Source of the DNA: DASSTY01 sp035760645
GTDB taxonomy: Bacteria; Gemmatimonadota; Gemmatimonadetes; Gemmatimonadales; GWC2-71-9
DNA length: 64,000 nucleotides
Reading direction: 5' to 3'
NCBI GenBank assembly: GCA_035760645.1
Contig: DASTSO010000119.1
Location: 1 to 64,000, forward strand
The position numbers and the translations under genes were made by a program. Positions 38,251-46,327 of the stretch are shown here, one piece after another (positions within the stretch are counted from its first letter, which is position 1; each line of letters begins with the position of its first letter). Under the pieces are notes generated by a model, which was given only the letters and a program-made list of their open reading frames with translations, did not search any database and was not told where the DNA came from.

Positions 38251-38535
38251 GGTCGGGCCCAGCCGCCGACCGAACACTCTCGCCAGAGTTGTTTTGTCGA
38301 GACTGAGGTCGGCTGCGAGTTGCTCGACCTCACCATCCTGCTCGCGCGATTGCTTGAAGTCGCGCAGCTCCGTAGATCGTGTCCCAGAAGCAGACGTTTT
38401 TACTGGTAGAACGTGGTTCCAGCGGGCGTGAGCTTGCCTGCGGCGTTTGCCGCCAGGGTCCATGACCGCCATACCGACCTTCGCCACTCCCAGGCGCTGC
38501 ACAGCTCGCTCGCCGACGAAGAAACTGGTCCGCAT
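38251..38535 (-). pseudogene. IS3-family OrfA remnant
   Basis: The minus strand reads STELRDFKQSREQDGEVEQL followed by AADLSLDKTTLARVFGRRLG, the C-terminus of IS3 OrfA ('ENrkLKrLvADLSLDK..L.dvl'). The N-terminal HTH is not recognisable and no OrfB follows. A scar between the RHS module and the T2SS operon. Confidence 0.55.
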
Positions 38536-38554
38536 CTAGGTGCCATCCTCGTCC

Positions 38555-38572
38555 GCGGGGTTTCCCCTCAGC
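38555..38572 (+). promoter_or_regulatory. Shared near-palindrome, degenerate site upstream of T2SS operon
   Basis: GCGGGGTTTCCCCTCAGC: the same GGG-TTT-CCCC-AG core as site 1, about 74 bp before the gspE start chosen here, so in range for an activator or core promoter element. Weaker outer bases than sites 1 and 2. Confidence 0.4.
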
Positions 38573-38645
38573 ACGTCAGGCTGTGAGAGCTATGCGGGTG
38601 CCAAATCCAGAATCGGGGAGACCTGCCTATCTAAGGACAGCACTC

Positions 38646-40127
38646 GTGAAAACACGTCTTTCTGTCGTTGAGGAGTTCGCCGCAGAGTACCTCGAATATC
38701 ACGGCGTTCTGCCACTCGAGGTTCATGACGGCCGGTTGCTGGTGGCGGTCAGCGGTACGCCAGCGGAGGAGGTGCTTGAGGATTTGAGCGCCACCTTCGA
38801 TCTGCCGCTCGAACTGCTGCCGAGTGGTCAATCCGAGCTGCTGGACGCGATCAAAGCGGCGTTTGATGCTTCACCGGAGCCGCAGGAGTTAGCGGATCTT
38901 ACCGCTGGATTCGAGGCTCAGGTGCGTGATGCGGACCCGCTCGCCGCCGATACGCGCGACCTCGCCACTCAGCCTCCGGTCATCCGCTTCGTCAACCGCC
39001 TCCTGCGTGATGCCGCCGAGGTCGGCGCGAGCGACGTTCACCTCGACAGCCGGCGCGGGGACCTTGAGCTACGCTTTCGGCTTGACGGCGTGCTCCACCC
39101 GGTGGGAGCTCCACCTCCAGGGCTGCGCGCCGCGATTGTCTCGCGGATTAAGCTTCTCGCCGAACTCGACATTGCGGAGCGCAGGGTGCCACAGGACGGG
39201 CGCATCCGGCTCCGGCTGGAGGATCGGGAACTCGATCTTCGCGTCTCGACGGTGCCGACGCTCCACGGTGAGTCGGTGGTGCTGCGCCTGCTCGACCGGG
39301 GCGGACGACCGGTTACACTCGATGAGCTTGGCATGGGCCCAGGTCTTCTCGATTGCTTTCACCGCCTCGCCAAGCGTTCCCACGGGGTCGTCCTCGCCAC
39401 CGGGCCTACGGGCAGCGGGAAGACGACGACGCTTTACGCCGCGCTCGGCCTGCGGTCGGCAGGCACGGAGAAGGTCATCACGGTCGAAGACCCGGTGGAG
39501 TACCACCTCCCCGGCGTCACCCAAGTGCCGGTTCACGCGAAGGCAGGGGTAACATTCGGGGCGGCCCTGCGCTCGATCCTCCGGCAAGATCCGGATGTGC
39601 TCATGGTGGGCGAGATGCGTGACGCCGAGACTGCGGGGATCGCGATCCGGGCGGCGATGACCGGGCACCTCGTCTTCTCGACGCTCCACACCAACGACGC
39701 CGTGAGCGCGGTGACCCGTCTCGTGGATCTCGGCAGCGAGCCCTACATGATCGCCGCCTCGCTCGAGGGGGTGCTCGCTCAGCGGCTCGTGCGGCGGAAC
39801 TGCGTGGAGTGCCGGGAGCGCTACCGGCCGGACCCCATGCTGGTGGCGGCGGTGGCGGGCCACCCTGTCGATGCCTTCGAGGCGGAGCGCGGGCGCGGCT
39901 GCGAGGCGTGCCGGGGGACCGGCTACAAGGGGCGGGTGGGCCTCTTCGAGCTCCTCGTCGTGAGCGACGAAATCCGGCATCACCTGGTGCACGACGATCT
40001 GGATCTCGGCACGCTGCGCCGGATTGCCACGAGCCAAGGGATGGCGGCGTTGCGCGAGGACGCCTGGACCAAGGTGCAGACGGGGATCACGACCGTTGAG
40101 GAGGTGCTGCGTGTGCTGCAGGGCTGA
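38646..40127 (+). CDS. gspE: T2SS ATPase GspE
   Basis: 493 residues from the GTG at 38646 (AAGGA 8 bp upstream); the ATG at 38592 would add 18 residues but lies almost on the regulatory motif. N-terminal GspE domain (SVVEEFAAEYLEYHGVLPLE), then the secretion ATPase: Walker A GPTGSGKTTT (about 253), Asp box ITVEDPVEY, Walker B DVLMVGEMRDAETA, His box HLVFSTLHTNDA, and a tetracysteine zinc motif CVECRERY ... CEACRGTGY. It powers pseudopilus assembly. First gene of an eleven-gene overlapping operon; overlaps gspG by 17 bp. Confidence 0.93.
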   Translation: MKTRLSVVEEFAAEYLEYHGVLPLEVHDGRLLVAVSGTPAEEVLEDLSATFDLPLELLPSGQSELLDAIKAAFDASPEPQELADLTAGFEAQVRDADPLAADTRDLATQPPVIRFVNRLLRDAAEVGASDVHLDSRRGDLELRFRLDGVLHPVGAPPPGLRAAIVSRIKLLAELDIAERRVPQDGRIRLRLEDRELDLRVSTVPTLHGESVVLRLLDRGGRPVTLDELGMGPGLLDCFHRLAKRSHGVVLATGPTGSGKTTTLYAALGLRSAGTEKVITVEDPVEYHLPGVTQVPVHAKAGVTFGAALRSILRQDPDVLMVGEMRDAETAGIAIRAAMTGHLVFSTLHTNDAVSAVTRLVDLGSEPYMIAASLEGVLAQRLVRRNCVECRERYRPDPMLVAAVAGHPVDAFEAERGRGCEACRGTGYKGRVGLFELLVVSDEIRHHLVHDDLDLGTLRRIATSQGMAALREDAWTKVQTGITTVEEVLRVLQG

Positions 40128-40611
40128 CCGGCGCCGGGCGGGATTCACGCTGATCGAGATCCTGGTGGTGATCGCCGTGATCGCGGTGCTCGCCGGGGTC
40201 GTGGCTCCGATGGTCTTCGGGCACGTGAGTGATGCGAAGGCGACGGCCGCGAGGGCGCAGATCGAGATCTTCGGGCTCGCGCTGGACCAGTTCCGGCTCG
40301 ACAGCGACGACTATCCCACGACCGCCCAGGGGCTCGCCGCCCTCGAGCGCCGGCCGGACGGTGCTCCCCAGCCCCGGAACTGGCGCGGGCCATACCTCAA
40401 GAAGCGGGTGCCCATGGATCCGTGGGGACGGCCCTACGTCTACACCTACCCCGTGCCGGATCGTCCTGGCACCTACGACCTCCGGACCCTCGGCCGGGAC
40501 GGCAAGCCGGGTGGGCAGGGAGAGGACGCCGACGTGGCGAGCGACGACCTGCCCGCGAGCGCGACGGGCGCACCTGGGGTTTCCCCCAGTGCCGACGCCG
40601 CCTTGCCTTGA
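40111..40611 (+). CDS. gspG: T2SS major pseudopilin GspG
   Basis: 166 residues from the GTG at 40111, which GAGGAGG precedes by 6 bp inside gspE. Prepilin cleavage site RRAGFTLIEILVVIAVIAVL, then the GspG hallmarks YPTTAQGLAALERRP, WRGPYLKKRVPMDPWGRPYV and the Ca-binding loop LRTLGRDGKPGGQGEDAD. The C-terminus is about 20 residues longer than usual. Main subunit of the periplasmic pseudopilus. Confidence 0.93.
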   Translation: MCCRADRRRAGFTLIEILVVIAVIAVLAGVVAPMVFGHVSDAKATAARAQIEIFGLALDQFRLDSDDYPTTAQGLAALERRPDGAPQPRNWRGPYLKKRVPMDPWGRPYVYTYPVPDRPGTYDLRTLGRDGKPGGQGEDADVASDDLPASATGAPGVSPSADAALP

Positions 40612-40721
40612 CGATCTTCCGGTCCGCCGTATTCTCCGTACATCCCCGTACAATGCTGTAGACGACGCTGTGGCCGGCCACGAGTTGACGATCGGTTGAT
40701 CCTCCTCCTTTAGGCTAGCTG

Positions 40722-41906
40722 GTGCCCAACTATACCTACGAGGCTGTCCGTCGGGACGGCTCCGTCGCCCGGGGCGTGCTCGAGGCCGCCCACGGCGGCC
40801 AGGTCGCCGCCCTCCTTGCCGAGCGGGAGCTCTATCTCCTGCGCACGGGCGTTGCCGAACCGCCCGCGGGACGGCCGGCCGCGCCGAGCCGGGAGCTCGC
40901 GATCGCCTTCCGAAGCCTCGCCGCCTTGGTCGGTGCCGGGGTGCCGCTCGAGCGGGCGGTGGGCGCGACGGCCCCGCTCGCCCGCGGCGCGCTCGCCGAG
41001 GTGCTCGCGGCGACCCGGCAGCGGCTCCGCGAAGGACGCAGTCTCTCGCAGGCACTGGACGAGTCGCACGGCCTCGTCCCAGCGGTTGTCGTCGGCATGG
41101 TGCGCGCGGGGGAGCGTGGGAGCCAGCTCGGCCGCGCCCTCGACGAGGCCGCGCGCCACCTGGAGCGTGAGGCCGAGCTGCGCCAGCGGGTGCGCCAGGC
41201 GCTCGCGTACCCGGTCGTGCTCGCGGTGGCCGGCACGGCATCCGTCATGGTGATCGGCACCGTCGTCGTACCCAAGTTCGCCGACCTGCTTGCCGATCTC
41301 GGTCAGCAGCTTCCGCCGGCCACACGCCTGCTTCTTGACGTCTCGGACTTCCTCGCCGCCCACTGGCTCCCGCTGGTGCTCGGGGCAGTGGTGTGCGCGA
41401 CAGGCTTCGGGGCATGGCGAGCGACGCCGGCCGGGCGGCGCACCTGGCACCGTCTGCTCCTCGCACTCCCGGTGGTGGGGCGCGTGCGCCTGGTGCTCGC
41501 CACGGCGCGCGTCACCCACGCGCTCGGCGGGATGCTCGCCACGGGGATGCCGATCCTCACGGCGCTCGAGGGTGCCCGCGACGCGGCCGGCGATGGAGCC
41601 GTGGCCGAGCGGCTTCTCCAGGTGCGCGAGCTCGTGAGCCAGGGCAGCGCACTCAGCCCGGCGCTCGAGCGCACGGGCGCGATCAGCCCAGCCGCGCTAC
41701 AGCTCGTCGCCGTCGGGGAGCAGAGCGGGGAGCTCGCTACGATGGCCACGCGCGCCGGCCAGCTCGCGGCCGACGAGAGTGAGCGCGAGCTCAAGACGCT
41801 CGTCACGCTCCTGGAGCCCACGCTCGTCCTCGTGTTCGGTGTCCTGGTCGCCTTCGTGGCGGCGGCGCTGCTCCAGGCCATCTACACCCTGAAACCCGGC
41901 GCATGA
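40722..41906 (+). CDS. gspF: T2SS inner-membrane platform protein GspF
   Basis: 394 residues with two GspF repeats: ELAIAFRSLAALVGAGVPLE and ATARVTHALGGMLATGMPIL, with three membrane segments (LAYPVVLAVAGTASVMVIGT, LPLVLGAVVCATGF, VLVFGVLVAFVAAALLQAIY). NYTYEAVRRDG at the N-terminus is typical. The 110-bp gap from gspG is the only real gap in the operon. The stop overlaps gspH by ATGA. Confidence 0.93.
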   Translation: MPNYTYEAVRRDGSVARGVLEAAHGGQVAALLAERELYLLRTGVAEPPAGRPAAPSRELAIAFRSLAALVGAGVPLERAVGATAPLARGALAEVLAATRQRLREGRSLSQALDESHGLVPAVVVGMVRAGERGSQLGRALDEAARHLEREAELRQRVRQALAYPVVLAVAGTASVMVIGTVVVPKFADLLADLGQQLPPATRLLLDVSDFLAAHWLPLVLGAVVCATGFGAWRATPAGRRTWHRLLLALPVVGRVRLVLATARVTHALGGMLATGMPILTALEGARDAAGDGAVAERLLQVRELVSQGSALSPALERTGAISPAALQLVAVGEQSGELATMATRAGQLAADESERELKTLVTLLEPTLVLVFGVLVAFVAAALLQAIYTLKPGA

Positions 41907-42238
41907 GCGATCGCCGGGGTGCGGCGTCCTGGGCGCGGCGCGGCAGCACGCTCGTCGAGCTGATCGTGGTGCTCGTCATCCTGGGCATCGTGCTCGGCAT
42001 CGGCGGACCCGCACTCCGGCCGCCCGCGCCGCGGCCCGAAGAACGGTGGCGTCTCCTCTTGGAGGACGCACGGGCGCGCGCAGCGGCCTCGGGCGCGGTG
42101 GTGCACCTCGAGTTGCCCGATACGATCCTGGCGCCGGCCGGCGTCGGTCGGGAGCTCGACGCACTGCCGGATGGCCGCGTGCTGGGGCAGGGGATCGACC
42201 CGCTTACCGGAGCACTCTCCCGACCGGGGGCACGCTAG
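41903..42238 (+). CDS. gspH: T2SS minor pseudopilin GspH-like
   Basis: 111 residues with a type IV prepilin signal RRGSTLVELIVVLVILGIVL; the residue before the pseudopilin fold is Ser rather than Phe, an uncommon +1 residue. Short C-terminal domain with WRLLLEDARARAAASGAVVH, as in GspH. ATGA overlap with gspF and a 1-bp overlap with gspI. Confidence 0.8.
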   Translation: MSDRRGAASWARRGSTLVELIVVLVILGIVLGIGGPALRPPAPRPEERWRLLLEDARARAAASGAVVHLELPDTILAPAGVGRELDALPDGRVLGQGIDPLTGALSRPGAR

Positions 42239-42597
42239 TGAGCGGCACCCGGCGTGGCTTCCTGCTCCTGGAAGTGCTCGTGGCGCTCATGATCCTCGCC
42301 ACGGCGGGCCTCCTCCTCGTGCGCGTCGTCGTCGCGGCGCAGCGCTCCACTGACACGCTCGGATCCACGGAGCGCGAGGCGCGCGAGGCGGCCCGCGTGC
42401 TCACGGCGATGACCCTCCTCACGCGCACGGACCTCGACCGCCGGCTCGGCCGGCACCCAGTGCGGGATTTCGTGGTGACCGTGCAGCGTCCCGAACCCGC
42501 GCTCTACCGCATCGGCGTCGCCGCGGCGGCGGCGCCGGAGCGCGAGCTGCTCGTGACGGTGGTGTGGCGTCCCGGGCCCGCGGCGGTGGCGCCGTGA
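42238..42597 (+). CDS. gspI: T2SS minor pseudopilin GspI-like
   Basis: 119 residues, GTG start sharing the G of the gspH stop (TAGTG). Prepilin signal RRGFLLLEVLVALMILATAG, then REAARVLTAMTLLTRTDLDR. Expected at the pseudopilus tip with GspJ and GspK. Overlaps gspJ by 4 bp. Confidence 0.82.
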   Translation: MSGTRRGFLLLEVLVALMILATAGLLLVRVVVAAQRSTDTLGSTEREAREAARVLTAMTLLTRTDLDRRLGRHPVRDFVVTVQRPEPALYRIGVAAAAAPERELLVTVVWRPGPAAVAP

Positions 42598-43193
42598 GGC
42601 TGGGCCGTCGTGGCATGACGCTCCTGGAGCTGCTCGTGGCCCTCGTGCTGCTCGGGGGCGTCGCTCTCCTGGCGCACGGACTCGTTGGGTCGGTGGCCGA
42701 CGCGCAGGAGCGGACCCGGCTCGTGGCCGAGCAGCACGATCGCGAAGGCAACGCGCCGCGCTGGCTCGCGACGGCGTTCGGCGGCGTCGAGGTGGGACAG
42801 CCGGGCGATTCGGCCTTCGTCGGCACGCGGCACGACGTGCGCTTCACGACGAGGCTGCCCGTGCCGGGCGGCTGGAGCGAGCGACGGACCGTGCGGCTTA
42901 CCCTCTCGGAACCGGAGGAAGGCCCTTCGCATCTGGTCGCGATCCAGTGGGCGAGCGACGCGCTGGACACGCTGCGCCTCGCCGAGGGCGTGGACGAGCT
43001 CGAGATCGACTACCTGATGAATCCAGGAGCCGCCGCCGCGTGGGTGCCCGAGTGGGTCTCGCCGGTGAGCGCGCCGGTTGCGGTGCGGCTGCGGCTCCGT
43101 CACGGCGGCCTCTCGTCGCCGCCTCCCGAAAGCGCGGGCCGTGCGACCACTGAGGTGGATACCCTCCTGCTGCTCGTCGGGGCCCGCGGATGA
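42594..43193 (+). CDS. gspJ: T2SS minor pseudopilin GspJ-like
   Basis: 199 residues, GTGA overlap with gspI. Prepilin signal RRGMTLLELLVALVLLGGVA with Met at +1, then a beta domain (LRLAEGVDELEIDYLMNPGA, VAVRLRLRHGGL) consistent with GspJ. The stop overlaps the gspK ATG. Confidence 0.82.
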   Translation: MRLGRRGMTLLELLVALVLLGGVALLAHGLVGSVADAQERTRLVAEQHDREGNAPRWLATAFGGVEVGQPGDSAFVGTRHDVRFTTRLPVPGGWSERRTVRLTLSEPEEGPSHLVAIQWASDALDTLRLAEGVDELEIDYLMNPGAAAAWVPEWVSPVSAPVAVRLRLRHGGLSSPPPESAGRATTEVDTLLLLVGARG

Positions 43194-44119
43194 GCCCCCG
43201 ACCCGCGACGCTCGATCCCATCCGGGCTATCCAGCCCTTCCCGGCGTTCCGGCGTCTCGCGGGTGGCCGCGAGGGATTCGCGCTCCTCACCGCGCTCTGG
43301 ACCATTGTCGCCTTGAGCGCCGTGGCCGCGGCCACCCTCACACTCGCGCGCACCAGCGGGCGCTTCACGCGGAACCGTCTCCTCCTCGCCCGCGCGGAAT
43401 GGGCCCGCGAGGCTTGTGCCCAGATCCTTCTCGCACACTATGACCCGGCGCAGCCGCTGCGGGGAGTGGACTCCACCGATCTGGGGAACGGCGTCTGGTG
43501 CCGCGCGACCGTGACTGATCCCGCTGCCCGACTCGATCTCAACGCCGCCGACCCCGACGCGCTCCGCCGCCTCGTCCAGGACGACACGCTCACCGACGCG
43601 ATCCTCGACTGGCGCGACCCAGACCGGGCGGCGCGCCCGTTGGGTGCGGAGGCCGAATGGTACGGGGCGCACGGCCGGCGCGAGCCGCGGGACGGGCCGT
43701 TTGCCGATGTCGCCGAATTGCGCCACGTGCGTGGCGTGGACTCGCTGCGCCTAGCCCGCCTCGCGCCGCTCCTCACGACGCGCGGCGACGAGCACGTGAA
43801 CCTCAACCTCGCGCCGGCCGAAGTGCTGGCGACGCTGCCGGGGCTCGACCCGATCGGCGTTCAGGTGATTCTCGAGCGCCGGCGAGGCGGGAGCGCGTGG
43901 CGAAGCGTCGACGAGGTGCTCGCGGCGCTCGGGCCCGCGGCCCGCCAGCGGCTGGCCGGGGAATACCAGGCGTTCGTCGCCGTGGCCACGGTGGCGCCGG
44001 CATCCCTCGTGGCCGAGGTCGAGGGACACCCGGCGGCTGCCGCCCTCGTCGCGCGGTCCGTTCTCACCCTCGTCCCGGTCGCGGAGCGCCTCGCCGTGGT
44101 GCGTCGGGAGGTGCGGTGA
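43190..44119 (+). CDS. gspK: T2SS minor pseudopilin GspK-like
   Basis: 309 residues. Hydrophobic segment EGFALLTALWTIVALSAVAA, then the GspK alpha domain with LDLNAADPDALRRLVQDDTL, ILDWRDPDRAARP and a second helix-hairpin-helix VNLNLAPAEVLATLPGLDP. The lack of +5 Glu after the cleavage site is normal for GspK. Caps the pseudopilus. GTGA overlap with gspL. Confidence 0.88.
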   Translation: MSPRPATLDPIRAIQPFPAFRRLAGGREGFALLTALWTIVALSAVAAATLTLARTSGRFTRNRLLLARAEWAREACAQILLAHYDPAQPLRGVDSTDLGNGVWCRATVTDPAARLDLNAADPDALRRLVQDDTLTDAILDWRDPDRAARPLGAEAEWYGAHGRREPRDGPFADVAELRHVRGVDSLRLARLAPLLTTRGDEHVNLNLAPAEVLATLPGLDPIGVQVILERRRGGSAWRSVDEVLAALGPAARQRLAGEYQAFVAVATVAPASLVAEVEGHPAAAALVARSVLTLVPVAERLAVVRREVR

Positions 44120-45216
44120 GGCTCGCGCGGGTGGCGCAAGCGTGGCTCGCGCGCGGCCTGGGCGCCAGCGGGCGGGCGTGCCGGCGCTGGTGCGAGCCGT
44201 GGCTCGGGGCCGGACGGCGGCGGCGCGATCGCTGGCGCTCGCCGTACCTGCGGCTCGTCATCGGCCGCGATGCGGTGCGCGCGGAGGTGGTCCGGCGCGG
44301 GGCCGTGGCGTGGGCCGGGGAGGCACCCTTCACCGATCCCGCCGACCTGAGTGCGGCCGTCGCGGAGCTCGCGGCCGAGCCCGTGTGCGCGCGCGCCGGG
44401 CGGCGCACGGTCGCCGAGTGGCGGGGGGGCCACATGCAGGTGCGCACCCTGCACGACCTGCCGCCGGTCGCGGTGCCCGCGCTCCGGCTGCTCGTCGCGC
44501 AGCACGTCACCCGATTCTTTCGCCTGAGCCCCGACCCGCTGCTCACCGATGCGATCTGGCTGCCGCGCAAGGCCGATCCGGCGGCACCGCGTCGCGCGCA
44601 GGCGGTGGCACTGGCAACGCCGTGGGTGGAGCAGCTCGAGGCCGGCGCGCTGGCCGCCGGCCTGCGGCTCCGCCGGGTCGGGCCCGCGCCGGACGCGGCC
44701 GACCCGCGGCTCGAGTTCCGCTCGCCCCGGTCGCTCGCGCGTGCCGCCGAGCGCGCCCGACGCGAGGTGCGCGTGCTCCTGACCGTCGCCCTCATGCTCC
44801 CCGTGCTGGTCGGGGCGATGGCGATGCGCAAGCTCGACCGGGAGCACGCCGCACTCCTCCGCGAGGAGGCCCGGCTGCGACGCCCGGCGGCGGCCGTGCT
44901 CACGGTGCGCCAGGCAATGCGCGACGCGCGCGCCATGGTCGAGGCGGTCGACGCGTCGGTGCCCGATCGAGGCCGGATCACCCGCACGCTCGCGGCGCTC
45001 ACGAGCGCGCTGCCCGACTCGGCCTATCTGACGTCGCTGGGCTTCGATTCGGCAGGCGGCGTGCTCACGGGCGTGGCGCCGCGCGCCGCCGAGGTGCTCG
45101 CGGCGCTCGACCGCGACGACGCAGTCGTCGATCCCCGCCTCGAGGGGCCCGCCGTGCGCGAGCTCCTCGGGGGCCGCGAGCGGGAACGGTTCACGATCCG
45201 GTTCGGCGCGCCATGA
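44116..45216 (+). CDS. gspL: T2SS assembly platform protein GspL-like
   Basis: 366 residues. N-terminal cytoplasmic part with SPYLRLVIGRDAVRAEVVRR, a remnant actin-like fold much shorter than in classical GspL. One membrane helix VRVLLTVALMLPVLVGAMAM near 235, a coiled coil and a PilN/ferredoxin-like domain LTSALPDSAYLTSLGFDSAG. The architecture lies between PilM-PilN and GspL. It should connect GspE to the membrane. ATGA overlap with gspM. Confidence 0.75.
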   Translation: MRLARVAQAWLARGLGASGRACRRWCEPWLGAGRRRRDRWRSPYLRLVIGRDAVRAEVVRRGAVAWAGEAPFTDPADLSAAVAELAAEPVCARAGRRTVAEWRGGHMQVRTLHDLPPVAVPALRLLVAQHVTRFFRLSPDPLLTDAIWLPRKADPAAPRRAQAVALATPWVEQLEAGALAAGLRLRRVGPAPDAADPRLEFRSPRSLARAAERARREVRVLLTVALMLPVLVGAMAMRKLDREHAALLREEARLRRPAAAVLTVRQAMRDARAMVEAVDASVPDRGRITRTLAALTSALPDSAYLTSLGFDSAGGVLTGVAPRAAEVLAALDRDDAVVDPRLEGPAVRELLGGRERERFTIRFGAP

Positions 45217-45809
45217 TGCCGGGGCTCTCCCGGCGCGACCGCCGAGCGCTGGTCGTCGGCGCCTGTCTCATCGGCGGCGTGCTCCTCGGGGGCCGCGGCC
45301 TGCCGGCGGCGCGCCGCTGGTGGACGACGCGGCGCGACACGATTGTCGAGCGCCGCGCGCTCATCGCCCGGATGCGGACAGACGTCTACGGCTTCGGCGC
45401 GCTCCAGGACTCGGCTGGGGCCGTGCAGGCACAGATCGTCGCGCTCGCCCCGCGCGTCCTCACGGGACATAGCGCCTACCAGGCCGTGGCCGACCTCGCG
45501 GGACGATTCGAGGTGCTCGCGCAGCAGCAGCACGCGAAGCTGCAGCGGACCGACCAGCTCCCGGATTCGGCCACGGTCGGCGCACTCCGCCGGATCACGG
45601 TGCATGCCGCCTTCGAGGGCGATAGCCGCGGGCTCTTCGGCCTGCTCCGCCGGCTGGAGCGTGACACGCTGGCGCTCGTCCTCACCACCGTGCGCATCTC
45701 GGCCCCCGATCCCACGAGCCCGGACAACGTGCCCGAGGTGCTCCGCCTCGAGGTGACCGCCCGCGGGTGGTACCTCGACTCCACCGAGGCGAAATGGGAC
45801 GCCCGGTGA
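45213..45809 (+). CDS. gspM: T2SS protein GspM-like
   Basis: 198 residues. Helix RRALVVGACLIGGVLLGGRG, a coiled coil and a ferredoxin-like domain (ITVHAAFEGDSRGLFGLLRR, VLTTVRISAPDP). It matches GspM/PilO in order and layout, downstream of gspL. GTGA overlap with the next gene. Confidence 0.75.
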   Translation: MMPGLSRRDRRALVVGACLIGGVLLGGRGLPAARRWWTTRRDTIVERRALIARMRTDVYGFGALQDSAGAVQAQIVALAPRVLTGHSAYQAVADLAGRFEVLAQQQHAKLQRTDQLPDSATVGALRRITVHAAFEGDSRGLFGLLRRLERDTLALVLTTVRISAPDPTSPDNVPEVLRLEVTARGWYLDSTEAKWDAR

Positions 45810-46327
45810 CGCGCATACCGTCGGTGCGAGCCCTGCTGCGCGCGGGCCTGCTGCTCTGGATCCTCGCCATCGCCGGCCTGGGCCTCTGGGTCTGGCGAAC
45901 GCCCAGTTTGGTGCCCGATCCGCCGGCCATCGCTGCGACGGCGCTGGGTGCGCGTACGGCGCTCACCCGGGAGCCGCCGGCGACGCCCCCCACGGACTCG
46001 CTCGTCGAACGGGCCATCCGGCGTACGCCGTTCCGGCTGGAGCGGCGTCCGGCGGGGGCGGCCTACGATCCGGCGACGGCGCTGCTCCTCGGCGGGGCGC
46101 CGCCGCCCCCGAAGCCCACGCCCCCTCGACTCGCGTTGACAGGACTCGTGCTCGGCGAAGCGCCGGCGGCGGTGGTCGAAGGATTGCCGGGCACGGAGGG
46201 CCCACGCGTGATGCAGCGCGGCGAGGTGGTGAGCGGCGTGCGGGTGCTGCGGATTCAGAGCGATCGAGTCGTCGTGCGCTGGAGCGACACGACGTGGACC
46301 GTGCCCTTGAGGACGACATGGCCGTGA
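45806..46327 (+). CDS. gspC: T2SS GspC-like inner-membrane protein
   Basis: 173 residues from the GTG at 45806, coupled to gspM; an ATG at 45794 is an alternative. Membrane helix GLLLWILAIAGLGLWVW, a Pro-rich linker, then an HR-like beta domain PRLALTGLVLGEAPAAVVEG ... VSGVRVLRIQSDRVVVRWSD. No PDZ domain. It should touch the secretin N0 domain and select substrates. Overlaps gspD by 10 bp. Confidence 0.75.
   Translation: MTRIPSVRALLRAGLLLWILAIAGLGLWVWRTPSLVPDPPAIAATALGARTALTREPPATPPTDSLVERAIRRTPFRLERRPAGAAYDPATALLLGGAPPPPKPTPPRLALTGLVLGEAPAAVVEGLPGTEGPRVMQRGEVVSGVRVLRIQSDRVVVRWSDTTWTVPLRTTWP

Noticed and set aside
39069..40148. Long minus-strand frames opposite the gsp genes, including 46561-47844
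   Set aside because: Shadows of gsp coding frames; they lack domain-like sequence and conflict with tightly overlapping plus-strand genes.
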